Assembly: GCF_030997045.1 (NCBI RefSeq) | Contig: NZ_CP116899.1 | Span: 2,615,501-2,679,500, forward strand | DNA length: 64,000 nt | Reading direction: 5' to 3' | Source: Microbulbifer sp. TB1203 | Lineage (GTDB): Bacteria; Pseudomonadota; Gammaproteobacteria; Pseudomonadales; Cellvibrionaceae | Part shown: positions 17,905 to 29,289 of the stretch, piece after piece | Numbering within the stretch: the stretch's first letter is position 1 | Layout of the letters: each line of letters begins with the position of its first letter | The notes under the pieces: generated by a model | What the model saw: the letters and a program-made list of their open reading frames with translations, nothing else | Databases searched by the model: none | What the model was told of the DNA's origin: nothing | Translations under genes and position numbers: made by a program

Positions 17905-19908
17905 GTGCAAAGTGAGCAACCTGAATCGGTGCTGTCGTCGATTCAGCAAAAGATCCAGGCCGGCCAGTTTGACTCGGCCCTGGCCGATCTCAGTCAATAC
18001 CTGGCGCAGCATCCCGACGAAACCGAGGCGCTCTACATGAGCGCCGTTTGTCATCGCTATCAGGGTAGTTTTGAAGCGGCATCGGCATGCCTGGCGCGCG
18101 TCAAGGCCCTGGCACCCGACCACGGTCGGGCTCACCAGGAGGAAGGGCACCTGTACCGCCGTATGGGCGCACTGGACGAGGCGCTCGCGGCTTACAGCAG
18201 GGCCTGCCAGATCAACCCGGTTCTGGAGGCCAGCTGGCGTGCGCAGTGGGAAATTCTGCAGCAGCAGGGCCGAGAAGCGGAGGCCATCCCGATCCGGGCG
18301 CAGCTGGAGCGGCTGCGGAAACTGCCCAAGGTACTGGTGGCCGTAACCGACCTGATTGCCCAGGGCAAGCTGCAAAAGGCCGAGAAACTTTGCCGGCAGT
18401 TCCTGGAGAAAGTGCCCCACCACATCGAGGCAATGCGGTTGCTGGCGGATATCGGTTTGCGTCTCGGCGTTCTGGAAGATGCCGAGTTCCTGCTGGAAAG
18501 CGCCGTCCAATTCAGTCCGGACAATGTGCAGGTCCGAATGGACTACATCCAGGCCTTGCGAAAACGGCAAAAATTCCAGAAGGCCTTGAACGAAGCCAAA
18601 CACCTCCTGGATCAGGCGCCCGACAACGTGCAGTTCAAGTCGCTGTTTGCCATCGAATCCCTGCAGGTGGGGGACTATGAGACTGCCTTGCGTGTATTTG
18701 ACGAGGTCCTGGATCGGGTACCCGGCGATGCCAACACGCTCACCTCCAAAGGGCATGCCTTGAAAACCTGCGGACGCTTTGACGAAGCTGTGGGCTGTTA
18801 CAAGGCCGCATTGGCGAACCGCCCCCATCATGGTGAAGCGTATTTTTCCCTCGCCAATCTCAAGGTCTACACGTTTTCCGATAGGGAAGTCGAACAGATG
18901 CTCCAGCTGGAGCAAAAAGCCAACCTGACGCACATGCAACGGGTATATCTGTGTTTTGCGCTGGGCAAGGCTTATGAGGACAGACGGGAATATGCGCTTG
19001 CATTCGAGCACTACACGCGGGGCAATCAGCTGAAGAAGGCCCAGAGCCGCTACCGTGCCGAACAGCTGAGCGAGGATATGCAAGCCCAGCACCGGGTCTG
19101 CACACGGGCGTTGTTCGAAAGCCGGGCCTCGACTGGTCACCCCGCGCCGGACCCGATCTTCATTGTGGGCCTGCCCCGCGCCGGTTCCACATTGCTGGAG
19201 CAGATCCTGTCGTCCCACTCCCAGGTGGATGGCACCCTGGAGTTGCCCAACATCCTGTCGCTGTCCCAGCGACTTCGCAGGTTGTCGCGAGAGGGACAGG
19301 AGCCGGGCTATCCCGAGATTTTGCAACACTTGTCCGACGCGGAGCTTGCGCAGCTCGGTGAGGAATACCTTCACGATACCCGCATACACCGTCGGGGCGC
19401 TCCGTTTTTCATCGACAAGATGCCGAACAATTTCCGCCACATCGGCCTGATCAAACTGATCCTGCCCAATGCCAAGATCATCGATGCCCGCCGCCATCCC
19501 ATGGCCTGTTGTTTCAGTGGCTACAAACAACTGTTCGCCGAAGGGCAGGAGTTCAGTTACGACCTCAGGGATCTGGGTCAGTACTACCGGGACTATGTCG
19601 AGCTAATGGACCACTGGGATGCGGTATTGCCCGGTTTTGTTTTGCGGGTGCAGCACGAAGACGTGGTGGCCGACCTGGAAACCCAGGTGCGGCGAATGCT
19701 CGAATTCTGCCAGCTGCCGTTCGAACAGGCCTGTCTGGAGTTTCACAAGACCGAGCGCAACGTGCGCACGCCCAGCTCCGAGCAGGTTCGCCAGCCCATC
19801 TACCGCAGCGCTGTCGAACAGTGGCGGCACTTCGAACCCTGGCTCTCTCCGCTGAAAGAAACATTGGGCGCATCGGTGTTGGCACGCTACCGGATGTTGC
19901 AGTCGTAG
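17905..19908 (+). CDS. Tetratricopeptide-repeat sulfotransferase
   Basis: A 667-residue protein. Residues ~10-400 are helical TPR repeats (for example YKAALANRPHHGEAYFSLAN). Residues ~415-660 are a PAPS-dependent sulfotransferase domain with the 5-prime-phosphosulfate loop IVGLPRAGSTLLEQILSSHS near residue 420 and a second motif near DARRHPMACCFSGYKQLF. It starts at GTG 17905 behind GAGAGG. No signal peptide is seen, so it acts in the cytoplasm. Such proteins often sit next to TonB receptors in Proteobacteria. Whether it sulfonates a ligand, a peptide or a glycan is unknown. Confidence 0.9.
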   Translation: MQSEQPESVLSSIQQKIQAGQFDSALADLSQYLAQHPDETEALYMSAVCHRYQGSFEAASACLARVKALAPDHGRAHQEEGHLYRRMGALDEALAAYSRACQINPVLEASWRAQWEILQQQGREAEAIPIRAQLERLRKLPKVLVAVTDLIAQGKLQKAEKLCRQFLEKVPHHIEAMRLLADIGLRLGVLEDAEFLLESAVQFSPDNVQVRMDYIQALRKRQKFQKALNEAKHLLDQAPDNVQFKSLFAIESLQVGDYETALRVFDEVLDRVPGDANTLTSKGHALKTCGRFDEAVGCYKAALANRPHHGEAYFSLANLKVYTFSDREVEQMLQLEQKANLTHMQRVYLCFALGKAYEDRREYALAFEHYTRGNQLKKAQSRYRAEQLSEDMQAQHRVCTRALFESRASTGHPAPDPIFIVGLPRAGSTLLEQILSSHSQVDGTLELPNILSLSQRLRRLSREGQEPGYPEILQHLSDAELAQLGEEYLHDTRIHRRGAPFFIDKMPNNFRHIGLIKLILPNAKIIDARRHPMACCFSGYKQLFAEGQEFSYDLRDLGQYYRDYVELMDHWDAVLPGFVLRVQHEDVVADLETQVRRMLEFCQLPFEQACLEFHKTERNVRTPSSEQVRQPIYRSAVEQWRHFEPWLSPLKETLGASVLARYRMLQS

Positions 19909-19968
19909 CGAGCGAATAACGTGAGGCCAGAAACGCGGTTGCCCTTCACAGGCTTCAATGCTTCCCGC

Positions 19969-19988
19969 AGGGGCCCGCCCGGGCCCCT
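19969..19988 (+). terminator. Hairpin after the sulfotransferase gene
   Basis: GGGGCCC (19970-19976), a four-base loop, GGGCCCC (19981-19987), then TTAAAAT. It lies about 60 bases after the sulfotransferase stop and is a plausible terminator. The remainder of the gap, 19989-20296, holds an AT-rich stretch near 20115-20155 that could be a promoter for the export operon, and no gene that I can support. Confidence 0.5.
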
Positions 19989-20296
19989 TAAAATACTCTT
20001 CCCTCCCCCGATCGAAATACCACGCCCTCAATCACCTGGTGTCCGGCGCCGTCCTGGCGGACAGCGGACACATAAAGCGGACACCCGCGCTTCCTTCCAC
20101 CTCCCGATAGAATTCTAAAACTTCTTTATTTTCAGTTAGTTACAAATAAATTCAAAACTGGCACAGCCCTTGCTCTGGAGGCCGGAAAGGACGGCGAATA
20201 GCCTCTTCGCCACTGCATCCAGATTCGGATCCCGGCGCGTCACAACCCAGCGGGCGCGCCGGAGCGATAACAAACAACGAGTAACGGAAAGCCACA

Positions 20297-21577
20297 ATGA
20301 TCAGAGACACCTCCGGGCAGGACATACGAATAGACGCCGCTCCCCCCTGGAAAAATCCAAAACTGCTGAAATCCTCTGCCGCCGTGCTGCTGGCAATCGT
20401 CTTTCTCACCTGGGGGATCAAATCCTGGTGGGTCACCGGTTCCGTTGACGGCACCCTGTCGCTGTCGCGGGTCAATATCGCCCAGGTGGAGCGCGGCGAC
20501 CTGGTCCGCGACCTGGTAGTCCAGGGCAAGGTAGTGGCCGCAAACAGCCCCACCCTGTTCAGCCCCGCCCAGGGCATTGTCAAGTTCGCGGTCAAGGCCG
20601 GCGATGCCGTCGAGCGCGGACAGCTGCTGGCGGAAATGGACAGCCCCGAGCTCTCAAACCAACTGGCCCAGGAAAAAGCCCTGCTCAACAAACTCACCGT
20701 GGAACTGCAGCGGCAGAAAATCCAGGCCAAGCGCCAGCAGTTGGAAAATCGCCAGAAAGCCGACCTGGCCAAAGTCGACCTCACCGCAGCCCGTCGCGAA
20801 CTGAAGCGCGCGGAAACCTCCATAGAAAAACAGATTATCTCCCAGCTCGATTTCGAAAAGGCCAGCGACGACCTGGCCCGCGCCGAACTGGAATACCGGC
20901 AGGCCGAACAGAATGCCGAACTGGAAAAAGAAGCACTGACCTTCGAAACCCAGACCCTGGAACTGCAGGTTTCCCAACAGACCCTGCAGGTGGAGGAACT
21001 CCAGCGCCGGGTTGGTAAACTGAAAATTCTCTCGCCGGTGGATGGCACTATCGGAAGCCTGGCAGTGGCCCAGCGTAGCGCCGTAGCCGCCAACACCCCT
21101 TTGATCACCGTGGTGGACCTCACCAGCTTCGAACTGGAAGCCGCCGTGCCGGAAAACTACGCCGACGATCTCGGCCTGGCCATGGCGGTGGAAATCAACC
21201 TGGGCGGAAAGAAACTCCCGGGTGAAATCACCGCAATTTCCCCTGAGGTCATCAACGGACAGGTGGAAACGCGGGTGCGCTTCGCCGAAGGCCAGCCGCA
21301 AAACCTGCGCCAGAACCTGCGTCTGACCGCCCGCATCCTGCTGGAAAACCGCGAGGACGTCATGCTGGTCAAGCGCGGGGCCTTCCTGGACCAGAGCGGC
21401 GGCCGCTACGCCTTCCGCCTGAACGGCGAGGAGCAGGCGGAGCGGGTGCCCATCCAGATCGGCGCCCTGGGCTTGAACCAGGTGGAAATCGTCTCCGGCC
21501 TCAAGGAAGGCGACCAAATCATAATCTCCGCCGCCGACCGACTGGAAAACGCACAACTGATCGCACTCAAGCAGTAA
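20297..21577 (+). CDS. HlyD/MacA-type periplasmic adaptor of an ABC exporter
   Basis: A 426-residue membrane-fusion protein. A single N-terminal membrane helix (residues ~24-45) anchors it. A lipoyl/barrel-sandwich half motif follows (AQGIVKFAVKAGDAVERGQL), then a long glutamine- and glutamate-rich coiled coil (about 115-235), the second half motif (SPVDGTIGSLAVAQRSAVAA) and a C-terminal beta-barrel region. It should bridge the inner-membrane permeases and an outer-membrane channel, which is not encoded here. It heads an operon with an ATPase and two permeases, interrupted by two repeat palindromes after its stop codon. Confidence 0.88.
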   Translation: MIRDTSGQDIRIDAAPPWKNPKLLKSSAAVLLAIVFLTWGIKSWWVTGSVDGTLSLSRVNIAQVERGDLVRDLVVQGKVVAANSPTLFSPAQGIVKFAVKAGDAVERGQLLAEMDSPELSNQLAQEKALLNKLTVELQRQKIQAKRQQLENRQKADLAKVDLTAARRELKRAETSIEKQIISQLDFEKASDDLARAELEYRQAEQNAELEKEALTFETQTLELQVSQQTLQVEELQRRVGKLKILSPVDGTIGSLAVAQRSAVAANTPLITVVDLTSFELEAAVPENYADDLGLAMAVEINLGGKKLPGEITAISPEVINGQVETRVRFAEGQPQNLRQNLRLTARILLENREDVMLVKRGAFLDQSGGRYAFRLNGEEQAERVPIQIGALGLNQVEIVSGLKEGDQIIISAADRLENAQLIALKQ

Positions 21578-21650
21578 AACCCCGGGACCGCGGAGCTGTT
21601 TTGTGGAGACTGAAGGCTCCAGCTCCGCATCGCGGGCCGCAGGCCCGCCT

Positions 21651-21720
21651 GTAGGAGCCTGCTTGCAGGCGAATGGTTGAAACAGAGTGCCTCGACATTT
21701 GCCTGCAAGCAGGCTCCTAC
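21651..21720. repeat. GTAGGAGCCTGCTTGCAGGC palindromic repeat
   Basis: Arms GTAGGAGCCTGCTTGCAGGC (21651-21670) and GCCTGCAAGCAGGCTCCTAC (21701-21720) match perfectly. A second copy lies at 40746-40812. It sits inside the export operon, between the adaptor and ATPase genes, just after a small GCGGGCC-GCA-GGCCCGC hairpin (about 21632-21648). Confidence 0.8.
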
Positions 21721-21732
21721 AAAGACAGAACC

Positions 21733-21803
21733 GTAGGATGGGCAAAGCGCAGCGTGCCCATCAACCGACACCTGATGGGCACGCTGCGCTTTGCCCATCC
21801 TAC
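21733..21803. repeat. GTAGGATGGGCAAAGCG palindromic repeat, full copy
   Basis: Arms GTAGGATGGGCAAAGCGCAG and its complement run 21733-21803 with near-perfect pairing around CAACCGACACC. It lies 31 bases before the ATPase start codon and 12 bases after the previous palindrome, so two different repeat families are stacked in one intergenic space. Confidence 0.8.
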
Positions 21804-21834
21804 AAAAGCAAATGAAGAATTAGGGAAAACCACC

Positions 21835-22536
<702 letters not shown>

Positions 22537-22547
22537 GGAGAAAAACC

Positions 22548-23861
22548 ATGTTTGGATATTACTTTTCCCTGGCCATACGCAGCCTGCGCAGTACGCCCAT
22601 TATGAGCGCGTTGATGGTGGCAGCCATCGCCGTGGGCGTGGGCGCCTCCATGACCACACTTACCCTGAATTACATGATGTCACAGAACGCCCTGGAGCAT
22701 AAAGACGACGTACTCTACGCGGTACAGCTCGACAGCTGGGGGCCGGAAAGAGCGGTCAACAACAACAGCGAAATGCCCTGGGACCTCAGCTACCGCGATG
22801 CCACCGCCCTGTTGCGCTCCAATATTCCCAGCCGCCAGGTGGCCATGCATCGCTGGGGCGGCCCGGTCAGCCTGGAAGGATCGGAGCTGCGCCCCTACAC
22901 CTCGATGATCCGGGTAACAACACGGGATTTCTTCGCACTGTTCGATATCCCGTTTATTTATGGCGGCGCATGGGAAAATGCGGCGGATGAGAGTCCGCAA
23001 CAACTGGTAGTGCTGTCGAAGAAAGCCAATGAAAAACTGTTCAATGGTGAGGACAGCGTAGGCCGCTCACTCAACCTGAACGGCGAACCCTTTACCGTGG
23101 TCGGCGTGATCGAACACTGGAACCCCTCCCCAAAGGTCTACGATCTCAACAACGGGCATTTCGACAACTCCGAAGAGATGTACGTGCCCTTCGGCCTGCA
23201 CCGCCAACTGAAAATTCAATCCTGGGGCAACACTAACGGCTGGAAGAGCGAAAACATAGCGGGCTATGAAGACTTCCTCAACAGCCACAACGTGTGGATC
23301 CAGTACTGGGTGGAGCTTGAAAGTGCTCAACAGAAAGAGGATTACGAAAACTTCCTCACCACCTATATACAAAGCCAGAAGGCCGAGGGCCACTATCCGC
23401 GTCCGCTGAAATTCGGCCTGACCCGCCCATCCGAGTGGTTGGTGGTCAACGAGGTCCTGACCGACGACAACCGGATACTCGCGTGGCTGTCTCTGGCATT
23501 CCTGCTGGTGTGTGTGATCAACGCGGTGGCGCTGCTGTTGGCCAAGTTCCTGCGCAAGGCGCCGGAGGCCGGCGTGCGCCGCGCTCTGGGCGCCAGCCGC
23601 AGTGCCATCTTCAGTCAGCACCTGATGGAGAGCGGCTGTATCGGCCTGTTCGGCGGTATTGCAGGTATTCTGCTGACCCTCGGGGGGCTGAGCGGAATTC
23701 GCATCCTGTTGATGGGCTACCTGGACCAGGTCGCCACAATGAACTGGACGATGATGCTCGCGGCCATCGGCCTGGCCATTCTCGCCAGCCTGCTCGCCGG
23801 CCTCTATCCGGCTTGGCGCATCAGCCGCACCACCCCCTCCGTCTACCTGAAAACCCAATAA
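22548..23861 (+). CDS. FtsX/MacB-type ABC permease, first subunit
   Basis: A 437-residue permease. One membrane helix near residues 18-40 (PIMSALMVAAIAVGVGASM) is followed by a large periplasmic MacB-core domain to about residue 305 and three C-terminal helices (about 308-425) with the typical FLRKAPEAGVRRALGASRSA coupling region. It has no fused ATPase. GAGGAG precedes ATG 22548. It should pair with the next, different permease as a LolC/LolE-like heterodimer (inference). Confidence 0.9.
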   Translation: MFGYYFSLAIRSLRSTPIMSALMVAAIAVGVGASMTTLTLNYMMSQNALEHKDDVLYAVQLDSWGPERAVNNNSEMPWDLSYRDATALLRSNIPSRQVAMHRWGGPVSLEGSELRPYTSMIRVTTRDFFALFDIPFIYGGAWENAADESPQQLVVLSKKANEKLFNGEDSVGRSLNLNGEPFTVVGVIEHWNPSPKVYDLNNGHFDNSEEMYVPFGLHRQLKIQSWGNTNGWKSENIAGYEDFLNSHNVWIQYWVELESAQQKEDYENFLTTYIQSQKAEGHYPRPLKFGLTRPSEWLVVNEVLTDDNRILAWLSLAFLLVCVINAVALLLAKFLRKAPEAGVRRALGASRSAIFSQHLMESGCIGLFGGIAGILLTLGGLSGIRILLMGYLDQVATMNWTMMLAAIGLAILASLLAGLYPAWRISRTTPSVYLKTQ

Positions 23862-23889
23862 GGCCCGCAAGGTCAAAGGAGAAAATGCC

Positions 23890-25107
23890 ATGTTGGAAAT
23901 CAGACCCATTTTGTCCGCCCTGTGGCGGAGCAAGATTGCCGCGCTGTTGATCGCGCTGCAACTGGCATTGACACTGGCGATCGTCAGTAATGCCAGCATC
24001 ATCGTCGGCGAGCGCCAGGACAAGGTCGCGCGCCCCACCGGCATGCCGGTGGAAGATATCATCACTGTTATGTTCCAGCCGATGTCACAAAACTACGATA
24101 TACCTGCGGCGGTGGTCGCCGACCGGGATCTGATGCGCTCGATTCCTGGCGTGATCGAGGTCACCCACAGCAATCATATCCCGCTCTCCGGCAGCGGCTC
24201 CTCCAGCAGCTACTACAACAAGCCGAACCAGGAGACCGGCGGCGAGGGCGCCAACTACTTCCAGGTAGGCCCCGAGTTTCTGCAGGCTCTGGGTATGAAG
24301 CTGGTCGCCGGTCGTAATTTCGAGCCATCGGAAGTGCAGCAGGTCGGTCTCAACGACCGTCTCGATGCGAATGTGGTCATTGTCACCAAGCAGTTCGCGG
24401 ATGCCCTCTACCCGGACGGGAATGCGCTGGGCAACGCCATTTACACCAACCGCAGCAGTCACCCGATAGAAATCATTGGCATAGTGGAGCGCAACCTCGG
24501 CTCCTGGGTCAACTGGTCCAAGGCCGGCAATGCGGCTTTCTTCCCGCAGATGCTGGTTATCGACGGCACTTTATTCATGCGCTACCTGGTGCGCACCGAG
24601 CCGGGCCAGCGGGACGCGGTGTTCAAACAGCTGGAAGAAAAACTGAGTCAGCGCGACCCGCAGCGGGTGATCGAGCTGAAAACCCTGGAAGAGCAAAAGG
24701 ACCGCCAGTACTCCCGCGACAATACCATGGTCAAGGTACTTATCGCGGTGATGGCACTGCTCACCTTTATCATCGCCCTGGGCATCGTCGGACTCACCAC
24801 CTTCTGGATCAACCAGCGCCGCAAGCAGATAGGCGTACGCCGCGCCCTGGGCGCCACCCGCGCCGCCATCGGCCGCTACTTCCTTCTGGAAAACGGCATG
24901 ATCGCAGGCACCGGCATAGCCCTGGGTATGGCCGCGTCGCAGATCGCCAACCACTTTATAGTTTCCAACTATTCCCAACCGACGTTGCCGCTTCCATTGA
25001 TGCTCATCTGCGCGACGATACTTCTTTGCGTCAGCTTGGCGGCGGCCCTGCTGCCGGCCCTACGCGCGGCAAATATCTCGCCAGCCACGGCCACCCGCAG
25101 CATATAA
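23890..25107 (+). CDS. FtsX/MacB-type ABC permease, second subunit
   Basis: A 405-residue permease with the same layout as its neighbour: an N-terminal helix (ALLIALQLALTLAIVSNASI), a periplasmic domain (about 45-275), then three helices with INQRRKQIGVRRALGATRAA between the first two. It starts at ATG 23890 behind AAAGGAG, 28 bases after the first permease. The two permeases differ enough to be distinct subunits rather than a recent duplication. A hairpin terminator follows at 25119-25150. Confidence 0.9.
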   Translation: MLEIRPILSALWRSKIAALLIALQLALTLAIVSNASIIVGERQDKVARPTGMPVEDIITVMFQPMSQNYDIPAAVVADRDLMRSIPGVIEVTHSNHIPLSGSGSSSSYYNKPNQETGGEGANYFQVGPEFLQALGMKLVAGRNFEPSEVQQVGLNDRLDANVVIVTKQFADALYPDGNALGNAIYTNRSSHPIEIIGIVERNLGSWVNWSKAGNAAFFPQMLVIDGTLFMRYLVRTEPGQRDAVFKQLEEKLSQRDPQRVIELKTLEEQKDRQYSRDNTMVKVLIAVMALLTFIIALGIVGLTTFWINQRRKQIGVRRALGATRAAIGRYFLLENGMIAGTGIALGMAASQIANHFIVSNYSQPTLPLPLMLICATILLCVSLAAALLPALRAANISPATATRSI

Positions 25108-25118
25108 ACTACGGAAAA

Positions 25119-25150
25119 GAAAAGGGGGAGGATCATTCCTCCCTTTTCTC
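25119..25150 (+). terminator. Terminator after the exporter permeases
   Basis: GAAAAGGGGGAGG (25119-25131) pairs with CCTCCCTTTTC (25138-25148), with two unpaired G and a TTTT within the right arm. It lies 11 bases after the permease stop, separating the exporter from the next gene. Confidence 0.6.
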
Positions 25151-25178
25151 ATCAAATGCCTTCATTGAGGAAGCAACT

Positions 25179-25715
25179 ATGCGCATGTCAACTACAGCCC
25201 TGCTCTTAGCGGGTATCCTTTTCGCGAACCTTCCGGTCATTGCGGAAGAACACCCGGTAGTCTCCGGCCCCTCAGCCTCCCCGGGGCTGGTGGCAGAGAT
25301 TTCAAACGCAGACCAGATATTGTTTGATGCCGTATTTAATAACTGCGACTTGGCTGCATCGCGGGAACTGGTGACGGAAGACTTCGAGTTTTACCACGAC
25401 AAATGGGGGAAAATCGCAAATTCCGGCACGGAATTTCTTAACTCAGTCCAGGATATGTGCGAAGGCCGGAAAACTGGCCAGAATATCGACGCCAGGAGAG
25501 AGCTGGTTGCCGACAGCGTAAAAATCTATCCATTAAATAATTTCGGAGCCATACAGACCGGCACGCATAAATTTTATGGGCTCCCGGAAGGCAAAACGCC
25601 GGTACTCCGGGAGACCGGGAAGTTCACACATATCTGGCAGAAGGTCGCCGGGGAGTGGAAACTGGCCCGTGTTCTGAGCTACGACCACAAGCCGGCCCCG
25701 GAGGATTCCGAATAG
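25179..25715 (+). CDS. Secreted NTF2-like (DUF4440-type) protein
   Basis: A 178-residue protein with a signal peptide (about residues 1-22, MRMSTTALLLAGILFANLPV, then AEEH). The mature part reads as one NTF2/SnoaL-like domain: ISNADQILFDAVFNNCD, EDFEFYHDKWG and FTHIWQKVAGEWKLARVLSYDH, the last being the classic C-terminal strand pair. Start ATG 25179 follows GAGGAAG; the longer open frame overlaps the permease and is not used. Members are often small enzymes or ligand binders without assigned function. It lies between the exporter and its likely two-component regulators, so it may be an accessory periplasmic binding protein (inference). Confidence 0.8.
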   Translation: MRMSTTALLLAGILFANLPVIAEEHPVVSGPSASPGLVAEISNADQILFDAVFNNCDLAASRELVTEDFEFYHDKWGKIANSGTEFLNSVQDMCEGRKTGQNIDARRELVADSVKIYPLNNFGAIQTGTHKFYGLPEGKTPVLRETGKFTHIWQKVAGEWKLARVLSYDHKPAPEDSE

Positions 25716-25853
25716 CTTCCCGCCTAGCCGGCAACTTGCCTTGTCGGTCTGGATTTTCACTTTAAGAATGCAGCACCTTGTTTCGCCACTTGGCCTTCTC
25801 GGTGCATAATGCCTGCCCAGAATAACCAGCGATTCCCCAGTAGCGGTACTGAT

Positions 25854-27211
<1,358 letters not shown>

Positions 27212-27212
<1 letters not shown>

Positions 27213-28552
27213 TGAGTTGGTCCCTGGAAGCCCGCATCGCCGCAGTTTCACTGTTGGCCCTGCTGATCGCCACCTCCATTCCCTTTGCGCTGCTACAGTT
27301 CGGCCTGGACACAAGGCTGGCCTGGGCGGGCGGTTTGCTGTTGGCGGTGGTTTCGGTACTGCTTCTGCTGCGCCTGTTAACCGGGCCGCTCAACCGAGCG
27401 TTGAACGCTCTTGAGAGTGGCCTGCTGAATTTCCGCGACGGCGACTTCTCGATCTCGCTGGCCGTCAATCGCAATGACCAATTGGGCGACCTGGCCCGGC
27501 TGTACAACGAGGTTGGGGAGATACTGCGCCGCGAGCGCGCGCATATCTACCAGCGCGAACTATTGTTGGATACGGTAATTCAGAGCTCCCCCCAGGCATT
27601 GCTGCTGGTGGACCAGGGACAACATATCATCTACGCCAACAGCAGCGCGCGGCAGCTGCTGAACCGCGGCAAACCCATACAGGGATTCAAGCTGGAACAG
27701 ATACTGCCCCGGTGCCCCCCGGAACTGGCCGAGGCCATTGAAAAGCAGGAAGACGGCCTGTTCAGCTATAGCGACGGCGACACCAGCCACACTCAGCATA
27801 TCGGCAACAATACCTTTGTACTCAATGCGCAGAAGCACCGATTGATCGTCATTCGCGAAATGACCCGGGAGCTGACCCGCACCGAGGTACAGGTGTGGAA
27901 AAAAGTAATCCGCCTGATCAGCCACGAACTGAACAATTCCCTTGCCCCCATCTCATCCATGGCCCACAGCGGCAAAGAGATGCTCCGCCAGCATCCGGGC
28001 ACCGCCGACGAGGAAAACCGCAAAACGCAAACGCTGGAAAAAGTGTTTGCCACCATCGCCGAACGTTGTCAGCACCTGACGGAGTTCACCCAGGGTTACG
28101 CGCGCTTTGCCAAGCTGCCGCCGCCCAGCTGCGAGGAGGTCCAGTGGCGGCAGCTGATCGACAACCTGGCCCCGCTGCAGCGGTTTCAGCTGCACGGCGA
28201 ACTGCCGGCGCGGCCGGGGTATTTCGATTCGGCGCAGCTGGAGCAGGCGCTGTTGAACCTGCTCAAGAACGCAGGCGAGGCGGGCAGTGCGCCGGAGCAA
28301 ATAGAACTGGAAATCAATGCGGACAGCCGCGGACAGCAGATTGCCGTGCGCGATCGCGGCCAGGGCATGAGCGACAAGGTCCTGCAGCAGGCCCTGTTGC
28401 CCTTCTTCTCCACCAAAGCGCAGGGGGTGGGCCTGGGGCTGGCGCTGTGCCGTGAAATCATCGACGCCCACGACGGCCATATCCAGCTGCACAACCGCCC
28501 CGGCGGCGGGCTGCAAATAAGTTTGTGGCTACCCTGGCCCAAGAGCGGCTAG
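27212..28552 (+). CDS. NtrY-like sensor histidine kinase
   Basis: A 446-residue membrane kinase. Two helices lie near residues 8-30 and 36-56, with almost no periplasmic part between them. A HAMP region (about 55-108), a PAS domain (about 115-215), the H-box with His238 in RLISHELNNSLAPIS, and a GHKL ATPase (NLLKNAGEAG, VRDRGQGMS, GVGLGLALCREI) follow. It is translationally coupled to the response regulator. The short sensor loop suggests it reads membrane stress or a lipid-embedded signal. A decayed partial copy of this gene lies at 30132-30342. Confidence 0.9.
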
Positions 28553-28568
28553 CAGGGGCGGAGGAAAA

Positions 28569-29270
28569 ATGGAACTGCGACAGCAATTCACAGGTGGAAC
28601 CCGCATTCCACGCCATACCCACACGGAGCCCTACGCCGCAATTGTATTGCAGGGCAGTTACTGCGAAGCCGGCGACAACGGGCGGTGGTGGTCACAGGCG
28701 GGGGACGTATTGATCCACCGCCCCTTTTCCAGCCACTTCGACTGCTTCGCAAAAAACCGGGCACAGGTTCTCAACCTGCCCCTGCCGCTCGAAATCGGTA
28801 TTGCGGCAACCCATTGCCGAATCGCGGACCCCGACCTGCTCGTGCGCACCGCCGAGCGCGACCCGCATGAAGCGTCCCAACTGCTGCTCGCGCAACTGCT
28901 GCCGGGAAGCGCCGCCAGCGACGATCCCGTCGACCGCTTCGCCGCACAACTCGCCTCTCCCGATGCCCCCTCTGTCTCCGACTGGTCGCGGCAAACGGGC
29001 ATCAGGCGCGAAACCCTCTTCCGCCAGTTTCGCGCCGCCTACGATACCAGCCCCACGGAATACCGGGTGGAATCCCGCACCAAACTGGCCTGGAAAGAGA
29101 TTGTGACCGGCACGCGGCCGCTGGCGGAAATAGCTGCGGATTTCGGCTTCGCAGACCAGGCCCATATGAGCCGCGCGATCCGCAAGCTCACCGGCCTGCC
29201 GCCCGGCCGCTGGCGGACGCAACATTCGTTCAATACTCCGGACGAGCAGGCCATTAAATTGACCGCGTAA
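28569..29270 (+). CDS. AraC-family regulator with cupin-like N-terminus
   Basis: A 233-residue regulator. The N-terminal half looks like a small cupin (IPRHTHTEPYAAIVLQGSY, with GDVLIHRPFSSHFDCF), and the C-terminal half is an AraC HTH pair (REIVTG...LAEIAADFGFADQAHMSRA). GGAGG precedes ATG 28569, 16 bases after the kinase. Target unknown; the next gene, a CPBP protease, is co-directional and 19 bases away. Confidence 0.85.
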   Translation: MELRQQFTGGTRIPRHTHTEPYAAIVLQGSYCEAGDNGRWWSQAGDVLIHRPFSSHFDCFAKNRAQVLNLPLPLEIGIAATHCRIADPDLLVRTAERDPHEASQLLLAQLLPGSAASDDPVDRFAAQLASPDAPSVSDWSRQTGIRRETLFRQFRAAYDTSPTEYRVESRTKLAWKEIVTGTRPLAEIAADFGFADQAHMSRAIRKLTGLPPGRWRTQHSFNTPDEQAIKLTA

Positions 29271-29289
29271 ACCATCACGCGGGTAAAAA

